From Glandiceps talaboti (lineage: Eukaryota; Hemichordata; Enteropneusta; Spengelidae), in contig NC_135552.1 in NCBI RefSeq assembly GCF_964340395.1, positions 131,001 to 195,000 on the forward strand: a stretch of 64,000 nt of DNA, given 5' to 3'. Made by a program: the position numbers and the translations under genes. Numbering within the stretch: the first letter of the stretch is position 1; each line of letters opens with the position of its first letter. This document shows positions 49,048 through 59,737 of the stretch, piece by piece. Under the pieces are notes generated by a model that was given only the letters and a program-made list of their open reading frames with translations, did not search any database and had not been told where the DNA came from.

Positions 49048-50523
49048 GTAAGTTATTTAATTTAATTATTTAGTAACTTTTGAAACATTCCATCTTTTGT
49101 TTGCAATCCAATGTTAATCAAGTGACATTTTCACAAACCAGAGCTGATATTTCTAACAAGTGAATGCCAGATTTAAACTGGGTGTCTTCAATAAGGGCAT
49201 AGTGTTTTGAGATATATGCAATTAGTTATGTTTGAAATATATACCAAATTGAATTCAATTTGAAGACATTCTTAAGTAATGGCCTAATTACTGAAATCAT
49301 TAATTATGCAAATGACTCATTAAAACTACAAGCTATATTAGCAAATTTTATTTGACATATTCACTTGTTATCATCAATGCATGTACCAAATTATATTCAA
49401 TTTGAAGTGTGCATTCTTAAAGTTGTAAAATTGTTTAAAATTGCCATTTTTTCAATATTTCAAATACTGTAAAAGATCGTGTAGAACCAACCTTTACCAT
49501 GTAATCAATTGCCTCGTCCAATGCTAGTCAAATTGACCCTTGTAACGACGTAGGGCTTCAGAGAATAATTCGATCATAAACAAAATGTTTTGAACATCCC
49601 GCCATTACCGCACAAATTGCCACATCATTTAAGAGACAAGGTCACGCGAGAATTTGGGAAGCGACTTCACTTGTTGCAATTGTTGTATATAGTTTCTGGT
49701 TGTATCGGCAAGTTCATTTTACATGACGTACAGAAGTGTCACATTGTCACTTTTTATTACTTTCATGCTACTTTCTAGCTATTGATTTTCGCCCCTGAAT
49801 TGAAAATAAAACCAATGGAAGTTACTGTACACTGTCTGCAAACAGGGTTATCTTGGCAGTAATATTTGTTCTGATGAGCGTGAATGTCACATTGAGTGAT
49901 CAGTTTTACCCATCTACGTTACCTACTTCACTTCAATGTTGACAGACGATTCCACACAAATTTACCCCTCAGCAGATGATATATAAACTGCTCAATGTGT
50001 GACTGGCGATGGTATTTATTCAAGGGCATGCAATTAAACACGACGACGTGATACATTGTACCGCGGTAATGCATGGCAGACACAGACCTCACTGTGCTTC
50101 TCGTGACATGCGTTCATTTTGACAATGGTACCAATCGTTATCAGGAGAAAGTGGCTCAACTCGGGAAAAATCACTGTATAATCAAGTTTTGCTTCTGAAC
50201 ACAACCAAATTCACTTTCAATTATCAATCTATTACACATATTTATGGAAGGAACGCTAGCAAATGCCCACCTCGCTAAATAGTTCAACACGTACCCCTCT
50301 CCGAATGCATAGACTTCGATACTTGACGTGCGATCATACAGTAAAATTTTCCATTTTTAGGCTGCAGTGCATCATCACATCCCGGTTCGCGTACATATAA
50401 TCATGGATATATAAGATAATGTCATCAAGATTATTGCTATAAGAAAGCCATGTTGGCATGTATTTTATTTCCAGCAAAATTCCACAATATATCAAGCTGC
50501 CCTGAGTTTACTTGCATGACTAC
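49048..50523. other. VPS18 intron, unassigned
   Basis: AT-rich. About 49260-49470 resembles 56860-57050 in opposite orientation (GCCATTTTTTCAATATTTC, GCCTAATTACT), so it belongs to a dispersed repeat. No exon found. Confidence 0.45.
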
Positions 50524-50538
50524 ATAGTCTGATTATTA

Positions 50539-51646
50539 AAACAGGTACATTTCCTAGTAGTTGGGGGAAAGGAATAATTTATCCACTTCATAAAAAAGGT
50601 CCTTTGACCGAAGTTAATAATTTTCGTGGGATTTCTCTGTTATCGTCCATGAGCAAGATTTTCACTAAAATTATTAATAAGCGTTTAGTGAGTTGGGCGG
50701 ACGAAGCATTCATAATCAATGAAGCACAGGCTGGCTTTAGAAAGGGATACAGCACAATGGACAATATTTTCACACTACAATCTTTAGTTCAAAAATATTT
50801 AACTCAGAAAAAGGGTCGTATGTATTGTATTTTTATTGACTTTTCTAAAGCGTTCGACCGTGTTACCCACAGGTACCTGTGGCACAGATTAATATCTTAT
50901 AACTTGCATGGAAACATTTTGAAAGTTCTTAGATCTATGTACGACAATATTGAATCTTGTGTTCTTTGTAATGGTGGATTAACAGATTATTTTAATTGTA
51001 AGGTTGGCACCAGGCAAGGGTGTATGTTGAGCCCTCTTCTTTTCAGTTTATTTATAAATGAGCTTACTGCTTATATGAACAAGAGTAACAATGGAGGAAT
51101 TTTTGTAAATAATGATTTCAATAATCTAGGCATCATTATGTATGCTGATGACGTTGCTGATGTTGCAGACTTGCCTATACATTTACAAAGGAAATTGAAT
51201 CAACTTGAATTGTTCTGTGATCATTGGGGTATGAACTTAGAGTGTGTCTATATTGTAAAAGACAAGGTTTTACAGTTGTTGAGGATGAATGTCATTTTAT
51301 ATTGTTTTGCCCCTTATATAACGACCATAGAGTAGATTTTATTCCTCAAAGATTTAGAGTTCACCCCACGAAAGAAAAATGTTTTTCCTTACTGGCATGC
51401 AAGAATGAAGTAGTCCAATACAAACTATCAGTTTTTGTTCATAAAGCTTTCAACACTCGTACTAGTTTTGTTCAGCAAACATAGATGTATATGTTCTCCC
51501 CTGTCATATTTTTACCTTTAAGTATTTTTCCGTCAATTATTAGTAGAATGATATTCAGTTCTTTGTTCCTTTTCTTCTCTACTGTTATGTAAAATGTTTT
51601 GTGCGATGGGCCGAGGCCTTAGCATTTGAAATAAACTAAACTAACT
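50539..51646 (+). mobile_element. 5'-truncated LINE with 15-bp target duplication
   Basis: ATAGTCTGATTATTA precedes (50524-50538) and follows (51647-51661) the insert, the mark of target-primed insertion. It contains RT motifs YPLHKKGPLTEVNNFRGISL, CIFIDFSKAFDRVTH, GTRQGCMLSPLLFSLFINEL and IMYADDVADVAD (catalytic YADD kept) in one frame to about 51235. The frame then jumps to the extreme C-terminal tail CKRQGFTVVEDECHFILFCP, which ends at 51482. So the thumb/linker region is deleted internally, with a one-base frame change. The 3' end is AAACTAAACTAAC. Confidence 0.88.
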
Positions 51647-51661
51647 ATAGTCTGATTATTA

Positions 51662-52233
51662 TTTATTACAATTCACTGCTGGGTCGTGTTAGTCGTCGTG
51701 ACATGGTGGGGGCCGGTGTTCAAAGGGACAAGGTTCTTGAGATATGCCATGGAGTATTTTTTATCAGAATACAGTAAAATGTCGATAATATAGACGTGTT
51801 TATAGGCAAATACATATTGAAGAGTGAAAAATATTTTTTAGTTCTGTGATCGCACAAAGACACTACATACAAATACTACTAATAGTACTATTACGGTACT
51901 TGTCATGTTATCATTTACTGATTTTAGACTTATCTAACAGCAATCTTGCAACATCCACGTGTTTTGTCAGACCAGTTTCTTCTTTGACTGCATTTCATCG
52001 GTGTATCTCACTAAAAATGTTGATTTTGCCCTCATTTCTTTTCTCCCACTTGTTTTTACTAGCGGAATGTAGAAGTTCCACATTACCGTTGATCATGTTC
52101 GGCGCCATGTTATCTATTAGCAACAATATTGTGCGCATGTACGGATGATATGTCGCGCGTCAAGTACACATCTTTCGACCATAACATTTGTGTACGTACA
52201 CAAAAAAATATTTTTATATTTTTAAAAAATTAC
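51662..52233. other. Intron DNA between two retroelements
   Basis: No feature recognised. Confidence 0.4.
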
Positions 52234-52431
52234 AATTCTACCTCACTGCTGTCTTGCCGGTGTCCCTCGAGATTGCGCGATACTACCCAGCATTCAGTGA
52301 GTATTTTCACTTCTGAGAAGAATTTTCACAGAAAGTGACACTTAGGGGTAGTTTGACAACACCTCTCACCTACATCACCGTATTTTGGCGATTGTGAACG
52401 AAATTTGAGTGCACTGCAGGATTTGGAGACG

Positions 52432-53334
52432 ATGGACTCCGGTAATGGTAAGAATACCAGCGCTAGAACCAGTAGCAGTACATCAAGAAATGGACAACAG
52501 CCCACTAGAGGATCTTCCTCTGTGAATCACACCTCGAAATCGGGGAAAGGGCAGCCTACGGGCAAACCAGGAACAGTGAAAGATGCTGATAATAATAAGC
52601 CGAAAAATAACCCACCGAAGACAACGGTGGCGGCCTTACAAGGAACACCGGCTGCAAAACGCAGCGCCACTATTGCAAACAAAATGTTGAGGAAAAAACT
52701 CAATGACGAAAAAGCTAAAAAGCTGTTAGATTCGTACATGCAACCTCAGAATCTGGAGAACTTGCAAATAGTTCGTGTTAATGAGGCCATTTGGGCCAAA
52801 CTGGACAGACCAGTAAGACTCAGAGATATCAGCATGCAGAACATTCAGAAATTTCTGATGAAAGGACTGATACCATTGTTTACACTGCTAGACAATTCCA
52901 TGTTGAAAAATAATGCAGATCCAGACAGTAATGAGTCTGCTACTGAACAATCACAGAGACTGGTCATTGATGCACTGTCATTTGTTACTCAGGCCAAGCA
53001 CATGATCAATGTCAGAAGGAGAGAACTCATAAGAACCACATTGGGACCAATGTTCAAACAACTATGTAGTACATCTACTCCAATCACTGACTACCTCTTT
53101 GGAGATGATCTACCAAAGCAGATCAAAGATCTGATGGAGACAAACTGTATTGGTAACAAAGTACAGAGCAGACAAGACAGCAGAAGCTGGTCAAAACAAG
53201 GACAGACCTTCAACAATTACAGGAAAAACTACAATAGTTACAGAAAGGACTACAAGTCAAATGATAAGAACCATTTTTTATACAAGAAGAAATTCCCAAA
53301 GAAGGGACCACAACAAGGCGAGAGACGCCAATAA
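52432..53334 (+). CDS. DIRS-A gag-like protein
   Basis: 300 codons, starting at the ATG in GACGATGGACTCC. The N-terminal about 80 residues are Ser/Thr/Gly/Lys-rich and disordered. The middle (about 100-240) is helical with LDRPVRLRDISMQNIQKF and MIPLF-like blocks. The C-terminus is Lys/Asn/Tyr-rich (FNNYRKNYNSYRKDYKSN), probably nucleic-acid binding. No zinc knuckle seen. The gag role is inferred from position before the RT. The frame is intact. Confidence 0.7.
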   Translation: MDSGNGKNTSARTSSSTSRNGQQPTRGSSSVNHTSKSGKGQPTGKPGTVKDADNNKPKNNPPKTTVAALQGTPAAKRSATIANKMLRKKLNDEKAKKLLDSYMQPQNLENLQIVRVNEAIWAKLDRPVRLRDISMQNIQKFLMKGLIPLFTLLDNSMLKNNADPDSNESATEQSQRLVIDALSFVTQAKHMINVRRRELIRTTLGPMFKQLCSTSTPITDYLFGDDLPKQIKDLMETNCIGNKVQSRQDSRSWSKQGQTFNNYRKNYNSYRKDYKSNDKNHFLYKKKFPKKGPQQGERRQ

Positions 53335-53363
53335 AGGCTAACAAAGCCAGTTATGCTCCTAAT

Positions 53364-54541
53364 TTGGAGGTAAGCAGTCTATCAAATTACTCAGTTACAC
53401 ATACTGAAGATAATTTTCAGGCAGGTCAATTGAAATGGTACCTTACACAGTGGAAAGGCATTACTAAAGATAAAAATATATTAAATGCTATTATGGGCTA
53501 TGAGATACCAACAACTCAAACACCCATGCAAACTGGGCCTATTAATGTACATCATTTCAACCCTTCAGAAACAGCTATTATCCAGGCTGAAATCACAAAA
53601 CTACTAGCCAAATATGTCATTGAAACTATAAATCACTCGCAGGGGGAGTTTATATCCCCAATTTTCATCAGGAAAAAGAAGGATGGCTCCTTCAGATTGA
53701 TACTTAACCTAAAACAATTCAATGAATATGTTGAGTATCACCATTTCAAAATGGAAACCATTAAATCAGCAATTAGTCTGATGACACCTAACTGTTTTAT
53801 GGCTAGTATGACCTTAAAGATGCCTACTATTCAGTACCTATAGCTTCCAAATATCGTAAATATTTGCGATTTATGTGGAAGGGCCAGCTGTTTCAATTCA
53901 CCTGCCTGCCTAATGGTTTATCTTGTGCCCCACTTATATTTACCAAAATTATGAAACCAGTATTTTCCACACTGCGTAAAATGGGACATGCTAACTCCCC
54001 ATATATATATGACTCATTGTTATGTAGCGATACATTTAGTGAATGCACAGTGAATGTATCTGACTCGGTATCCTTATTGGATCAACTAGGTTTTACACCA
54101 CATCAAAGGAAATCAGTTTTCACTCCAACCCAGGTTATAATATGCCTTGGGTTCACTTTGAATTCAATAACAATGACAATCTCATTAACGCAAGAAAAAG
54201 CCATGAGAATCATACTGTTGTCAGAAAACATACTGAAAGATCACAAAGATGATAATGTAATTCTAATCAGAACAGTTGCAGAACTGACAGGTTGCATGGT
54301 GGCCTCCTTCCCAGGGGTTATGTATGGCCCTCTATACTATAGGGTACTAGATATTGAAAGGGCTCAGGCACTGAAAGCATCTAAGGGTAATTACGATAGT
54401 AACATGCAACTTTCCCAGGAAGCACAAAATGATATATGCTGGTGGATACAAAACATTGAATCTACCAATAATGTGATATCACATGGAAACACTGACCTCG
54501 CCTTGATATCCAATGCTTTGAAAAAGGGGTGGGAGGAGTAA
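53364..54541 (+). pseudogene. DIRS-A reverse transcriptase (frameshifted, catalytic Asp changed)
   Basis: Frame 1 (to 53843) has FISPIFIRKKKDGSFRLILN and LKQFNEYVEYHHFKME. A one-base deletion at about 53810 moves the DLKDAYYSVP motif into the next frame, which runs to TAA 54541 with FTCLPNGLSCAPLIFTKIMK. The catalytic box reads YIYDSLL where DIRS elements have YIDDSLL (GAT to TAT). The RNase H start reads SNALKKGW where family members have SDAS..GW. The copy cannot encode an active RT. Confidence 0.85.
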
Positions 54542-55500
54542 TGGGTAATGACACAACAGGTGGTGAATGGTCAGAATCTGAAGCTTTAGATCACATCAAT
54601 GAACTTGAATTAAAAGCTGCTTTTAATTCAAGTTCATTGATGTGATCTAAAGCTTCAGATTCTGACCAGGCTGCTGCAGCCTTTTTCACCTTGCAGGCCT
54701 TCTGCACATATATGCAAAATAGGCATATTAAACTTCTAATTGATAACACCACAGCAGTGTGCTATATTAATAACATGGGAGGCAGGAAAAACTGCTGTAA
54801 TTCAATAAGTAGAGATATCTGGCAATGGGCCATGGAAAGAAACATATGGCTAACTTCAGCTCACATACCAGGTGTAAACAATGTGGAAGCTGATAGAAAG
54901 TCCAGGCAGCATAACAGAGATACTGAGTGGATGTTAAACAGGAACATTGTTAAGGACGTAACATGCAAATTTGGTAGTGTAGACATAGACTTATTTGCCT
55001 CTAGACTGAACTATCAGCACAAAAAGTATGTGTCCTGGCAACCTGACCCCCAGGCATGGGCAGTTGATGCATTTACCTTGAATTGGTCTAATTGGCAATT
55101 TTATGCTTTCCCTCCTTTCAGTGTGATATCAAGAGTCGTACAGAAAATTCAACTGGACGAAGCAAGGGGAATTCTGATTGTGCCATATTGGACAACTCAA
55201 CCATGGTTTGCTCCACTGACAAAGTGCTTAATAGCAGACCCAATATTGCTACCGAAAGGGAAGTCTCTACTCACACTACCTCAGGACAGCTCAATCAGAC
55301 ATCCACTTGCAAAGAAACTGAAACTACTCGCATGCCTGATGTCAGGCAATCACTCAGAAACAGAGGACTATCTGAGCCAGTTACCCAAATCATCCTCCAG
55401 TCATGGAGACAAGGGACCAAAGGACAATATAACACTTACCTGGAACGATGGAGAGTCTTTTGCTGTGAAAGGAAGATTAATCCATTTACGCCATCTATAA
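54542..55500 (+). pseudogene. DIRS-A RNase H and methyltransferase-like region
   Basis: After the premature TAA at 54539-54541 and a palindrome (54569-54667), the frame resumes at about 54670 with LLIDNTTAVCYINNMGG and SAHIPGVNNVEADRKSR (RNase H). Then come VDIDLFASRLN, VSWQPDPQAWAVDAF and FYAFPPFSVISRVVQKI, the conserved domain that follows RNase H in DIRS elements and is usually described as Dam-type methyltransferase-like. It ends at 55500 and overlaps the recombinase frame, which is usual in DIRS. Confidence 0.8.
54569..54667. repeat. 99-bp perfect palindrome
   Basis: Two 49-base arms (GGTCAGAATCTGAAGC... and its exact complement ending ...GATTCTGACC) surround a single T at 54618. The left arm is the normal RNase H coding sequence (HINELELKAAF). 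The right arm is its inverted copy and replaces coding sequence. Confidence 0.95.
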
Positions 55501-56318
55501 CAGAAACTCTAGATTTTCTAGCAATGTTGTATGAATCAGGCTTAGGGTATAGTGCAATTAACACTGCCAGATCTGCACTTTCGTCTTGTATCACTTTACC
55601 AAGGTGTGAAACTACCCTTGGAAGTCACCCACTTGTAGTCCAATTTATGAAGGGCATCTTTAATAAAAGGCCATCCTTGCCTAGATACCAGGTGACATGG
55701 GACATAAACATTGTACTGCAACTTCTCCGTCGTTGGTCACCAGTCAAGAACATTTCTCTTAAGAAACTAACACTTAAACTAGTAACTCTTGTGGCACTCC
55801 TGTCAGCACAAAGAGTGCAAACCTTGCATCTAATTGACACACGTAATATAGTTAAGACTAAACAAGGACTTGTCATAAAGATAGGGGATCTAGTCAAACA
55901 GTCAAACCCAAATAGGCATATCAAACCATTAGAGCTGCCAGCGTATCCCCCAGATAGGAGGCTTTGTGTACTTACTGTGTTCAGAGAGTACATGTCTTGC
56001 ACTGAGACATTTAGAGGAAATGAGACTGCCTTGTTCATTAGTTATGTTGGCAAACACTTGCCTGTTTGTAAGTCTACCATTTCGAGATGGATTAAAACCA
56101 CACTATGTATTGCTGGTTTAGATTTAAGTGTTTTTAAGGTACACAGTGTTAGAGCTGCTACTGCAAGCTCAGTTAAAGATATTGTACCAGTTGAAACCAT
56201 CCTTTCTTCTGTTGGTTGGGCAAAGGAAAAAACATTTGCCAAATTTTACAAGAAGCCTATTGTTAAGGTTGGTGAGTTTAGCAGAAAAGTGTTGGAAAGT
56301 GCTACCAAAACGTTGTAG
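55203..56318 (+). CDS. DIRS-A tyrosine recombinase
   Basis: The open frame runs from 55092. The first ATG is at 55203 and a second candidate is at 55332. It contains SWRQGTKGQYNTYLERWRVF and AINTARSALSS (core-binding domain). The catalytic domain includes LSAQRVQTLHLID (first Arg), VHSVRAATAS (His-x-x-Arg) and KTFAKFYKKP (Tyr nucleophile). The classical R-H-R-Y set is complete and the frame is unbroken. The enzyme would join the circular cDNA to the genome. It overlaps the upstream frame by about 300 bp. Confidence 0.88.
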   Translation: MVCSTDKVLNSRPNIATEREVSTHTTSGQLNQTSTCKETETTRMPDVRQSLRNRGLSEPVTQIILQSWRQGTKGQYNTYLERWRVFCCERKINPFTPSITETLDFLAMLYESGLGYSAINTARSALSSCITLPRCETTLGSHPLVVQFMKGIFNKRPSLPRYQVTWDINIVLQLLRRWSPVKNISLKKLTLKLVTLVALLSAQRVQTLHLIDTRNIVKTKQGLVIKIGDLVKQSNPNRHIKPLELPAYPPDRRLCVLTVFREYMSCTETFRGNETALFISYVGKHLPVCKSTISRWIKTTLCIAGLDLSVFKVHSVRAATASSVKDIVPVETILSSVGWAKEKTFAKFYKKPIVKVGEFSRKVLESATKTL

Positions 56319-56470
56319 CCATTGTTGAGGGTTCTACTACTGTTCATTGTATGCCTTTGAAAATAAATGGTATTTGACCTAATATCTATCTGTGTGCATA
56401 TATTCTTAATAAGTTCATGGATACAGCTCTAAACATCTCGAGGGACACCGGCAAGACAGCAGTGAGGTAG

Positions 56471-56775
56471 AATTCGAAAGTTAAACGAGACTTACCTGGT
56501 AAGTTGAAGTTTGACTAGAATTCTGCCGAGCTGCTGTCGCAGCTAAGGTGTCACTCGCCCACCCTGTCACAGTATACTGTAATTGTTGCTGTAACTATAC
56601 AGGGTAATTCAACCCACCCTATTATTTTGGGGGACTACTGTATCCATTCACAGATAAAAACTGAATGCTGGGTAGTATCGCGCAATCTCGAGTGACACCT
56701 TAGCTGCGACAGCAGCTCGGCAGAATTCTAGTCAAACTTCAACTTACCAGGTAAGTCTCGTTTAACTTTCGAATT
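56471..56775. repeat. DIRS-A terminal hairpin
   Basis: Arms at 56471-56557 and 56689-56775 (AATTCGAAAGTTAAACGAGA...) are perfect or near-perfect inverted repeats around a loop of about 131 bp. Confidence 0.92.
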
Positions 56776-57096
56776 TTACTAGCAATCAATATCAACCAAG
56801 TCAATGCAGAATCAATGTAACTTAGTGCATAGAATATGATACCAACGCCAAAATTTGATTTCAAAATATTGAAAAAATGGCAATTTTAAATAATTTTACA
56901 ATTTTAAGATATCGCCTAATTACTAAAAACCGTTAATTGTGTAAATAGCTCATTAATATTGATAGGATGTTTACTAATTAGTTCTCGCTAATACCCTAAA
57001 GAATATACACAAAGTACATGTATGTAACAAATTTTGTTTGAATTGAGTCAGCATTTTTTGTGAAAATGGTGACACAAACAGACAGACAGACACAGA
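56776..57096. repeat. Dispersed repeat between the two DIRS elements
   Basis: About 56860-56930 is an inverted relative of 49390-49470. The rest is AT-rich and ends with an ACAGACAG microsatellite at 57070-57098. Confidence 0.5.
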
Positions 57097-57264
57097 CAAG
57101 TATTCATCGGTCCGTTGTTTCTAACAATAGCATTTACCTTCCTATGCTGATAGGTGGCGCACTTCTCATAGCATAAATAGGCTAAATTTAGGCCTATAAA
57201 TCAGTAACTTTCTTTACGCTGTGTCGATAACAGCTTTAAACACTGTTGTCGGGCGTACTTCATT

Positions 57265-57904
57265 ATGTCAGACACTAAGAGGTCAAGGTCAAAGCCTAGC
57301 AAGTCAAAGTCTTCTGCAACTGTAACTCAGCCGGGAGACCAGTGCAATACTTCGAACATTTCTGGTTCTGTCGCTTCCTATGAAACAGATGAACCTTCGA
57401 ATGATGTCAACAATGGCTGTACTTCAGATAGGTCCGAACGAGTAATACAGCCAGCTGAACCAGTTCCCTCAACTAGCAGCACACCGGACAATGTGATACA
57501 ACTGGCAAGTCAATTAGCTCAGTTTTTGTCTCAGTCACAGTTGGCCCAGCGGCCATGTGGTGTGCCTGCTACGGGTATATTCGTTCAGCCCACGCCGCGT
57601 GAACGGCGCAGCCATCTTTGTCGTCGTGGCAGGACATGCCTCCATGGTATTAGGAGACGTTTCCCATGGTTAGTTCTCCTGTTCCCAGTAAGTGTTCTCG
57701 CTTCTCTGAACTTGGAACTGGTGAGTGCAACACAATTTATTCTGATTCTGGATCGTCAGTGGATTCTGACGTTGCTACTTCTATTCCACTAACCTTTTCG
57801 TCTACGAACGAGGTTGTTTACAATGAGAGCGACACCCAATATGGCGACCTACCTAACAATACCAAAGCGTCAGTGGGATGGAAAATTGTTGAGGATACAG
57901 TCAA
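57265..57904 (+). pseudogene. DIRS-B gag-like, N-terminal part
   Basis: From ATG 57265 a Ser/Thr-rich disordered stretch (KPSKSKSSATVTQPGD, VIQLASQLAQFLSQSQLAQ) continues to about 57665. A frameshift moves the frame to VPSKCSRFSELGTGECNTIY and then SVGWKIVEDTVN, where the insertion begins. The sequence does not resemble the gag of DIRS-A; identity as gag is by position. Confidence 0.6.
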
Positions 57905-58386
57905 TACGCCGTATTCCGGTTATCGAAGAAGCCCCGAAAAGATAAAAGATATGATTGTTTGGCCACTAGGGGCGCTGTTTTAGAACCGGAAGTGAGGGCC
58001 AGAATTGTAGAGCATAGAGTCTATAGGCATCGTAACCACTGACTAAAGATTTTCTGTCATTCCCCGTAACTTTACGCTATAATATTGCATTATCGCCCAT
58101 CAAATAACGAAATAGCAAATTAACCTCTTGTTCTCCTAATATTTCGCGTAAGTTTGGCTCTACAATTCGACCGTGAGGAAAACCCAAAAGTAGCAACATT
58201 TTGAAACGGGTAGTACACTGACATCTCACTCACGTTTTCAGTGTGACCTCGTCCATTTGCGTTACCGTTGGAGAAATTGTAGCGATTGCTTCCAGTCAAA
58301 CATCGGAACGGAAAAAGGTACAAAAACAGAGGAAAGAACCCTCAAAATCACAATATACGCTACAGTTATTGCAGCTTGTATAAAAC

Positions 58387-58609
58387 CAATCTGATTAAAA
58401 TCCGATGTAGATGTCGGCTAATCGTTCATTGCTATTTTACTTTCGTTATTGTGCCTGAATTGACCTTCGTGGTACATGTTTGATCGCCTCCTCTACCGAT
58501 CAGGACAAAAACGTAAACATGTACCACGAAGGTCAATTCAGGCAAAATAACGAAGGTAAAATAGCAATGAACGATCAGCCGACATGTACATCGGATTTTA
58601 ATCAGATCG
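58387..58609. mobile_element. Foldback MITE 1, 9-bp target duplication
   Basis: Arms of about 95 bp from CAATCTGATTAAAATCCGAT to ACATGTTT are nearly fully inverted. GTATAAAAC (58378-58386) precedes and GTATAAGAC (58610-58618) follows, an 8/9 match. Confidence 0.88.
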
Positions 58610-59021
58610 GTATAAGACATGGTATGATGAGTGAACCACGTAAACGTTACATGGAAGGCCGATTCATTGAAGGGGTGGGCGGTGTGGTACATCAATCATA
58701 ATAACAATATTTATGATTCGTTGCCGACTTCAATGGGGTTTTTTATACACTGATGGTCCTGAATAAAGAATAGCAAGCTAATCAAAGTGTGATAGTAAAG
58801 ATGAGTATATCAATACAAATATGTTTATGCCAACTTATAACCAGTACATGAAATGTTTTTTTCCGGACAAAGTTTTATGATTTCACCCGTGGTGCTACAC
58901 CACTGTTCTAATAAACAAGAAAGGCCTAAGTATGCGGCGACATCAGTTACAATATAAACATGTGGCTTGGTAATTGTCGACCGAACTCTCAATATTGCAA
59001 TGACTGTAGCTGGAAGCTGTT

Positions 59022-59263
59022 CAATCTGATTAAAATCCGATGTAGATGTCGGCTAATCGTTCATTGCTATTTTACCTTCGTTATTTTGCCTGATATTATT
59101 TTTCTTGGTACATGTTTACATTTTTTAGCCTGATCGTAGAGGAGGCGATCAGGCAAGCTAAAAAATGTAAACATGTACCAAGAAGGTCAATTCAGGCAAA
59201 ATAACGAAGGTAAAATAGCAATGAACGATCAGCCAACATCTACATCGGATTTTAATCAGATTG
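59022..59263. mobile_element. Foldback MITE 2, 9-bp target duplication
   Basis: The arms are almost the same as MITE 1, starting CAATCTGATTAAAATCCGAT and ending ATTTTAATCAGATTG. GAAGCTGTT flanks both sides (59013-59021 and 59264-59272). The centre GATCGTAGAGGAGGCGATC also folds. Confidence 0.92.
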
Positions 59264-59737
59264 GAAGCTGTTGTCAGATTTGTAATTTTCTAATCGTTCT
59301 TTTGTCAAGCAACAGACACCAGTAAGGTAAAGAAATATGTTTATCATGTCTACATCGGGTATATTTCGAAGGTCCTCCGTCCAACAACTTTCAATGTTTC
59401 CGCTGTCGATTAGTTCTATCTTTTGATGCTTGACATCCACTATTCGTCTCCTCTTCCGTTCTCTCAGAAAATTATCATTTTCTAGTGTTTCAAGACCAAG
59501 GTTGACAGCATTTCTGGCGATATCTAGTAGATTTAGAAGTAGTAATTTTCCACTCTTTTATGAATGCACGGAGTTCTTTTACGCCCATTTTGTTGACAGC
59601 TTCATACATCGCCATACTATTAGATGCCATGACGAAAATTCTGGCCCTCACTTTGTCAGATATGGTGCGCCCTCTCGCGATACTTTCCTGCGAAACAACC
59701 GGAAGTTCGATAACCGGAATACGCCGTATTGGTTTCA

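Larger units (their letters stand above)
52234..56775 (+). mobile_element. DIRS-like retrotransposon A
   Basis: Layout is gag-like ORF, RT/RNase H, methyltransferase-like region and tyrosine recombinase, as in DIRS elements. The left end (52234-52271, AATTCTACCTCACTGCTGTC...) is inverted at 56436-56473. The segment CTCGAGATTGCGCGATACTA (52266) is inverted at about 56671-56690. The last 305 bp (56471-56775) form a hairpin with 87-bp arms. Inverted ends plus an internal complementary region are the DIRS signature. No target duplication was found, as expected for recombinase-mediated insertion. Confidence 0.88.
57905..59737. mobile_element. TIR element inserted in DIRS-B gag
   Basis: The left end CAATACGCCGTATTCCGG and TTATCGAA is inverted at the right end (TTCGATAACCGGAATACGCC at about 59706-59725). 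Further inwards, AGTGAGGGCCAGAATT (57991) pairs with AATTCTGGCCCTCACTT (59637), so the inverted ends exceed 100 bp. Exact borders and target duplication are uncertain (ACAGT on both sides is a candidate). Two foldback MITEs lie inside. No transposase recognised. Confidence 0.65.

Noticed and set aside
59430-59737. Start of the DIRS-B gag C-terminal frame upstream of 59738
   Set aside because: This part lies inside the inverted end of the inserted TIR element, so the open frame is fortuitous.
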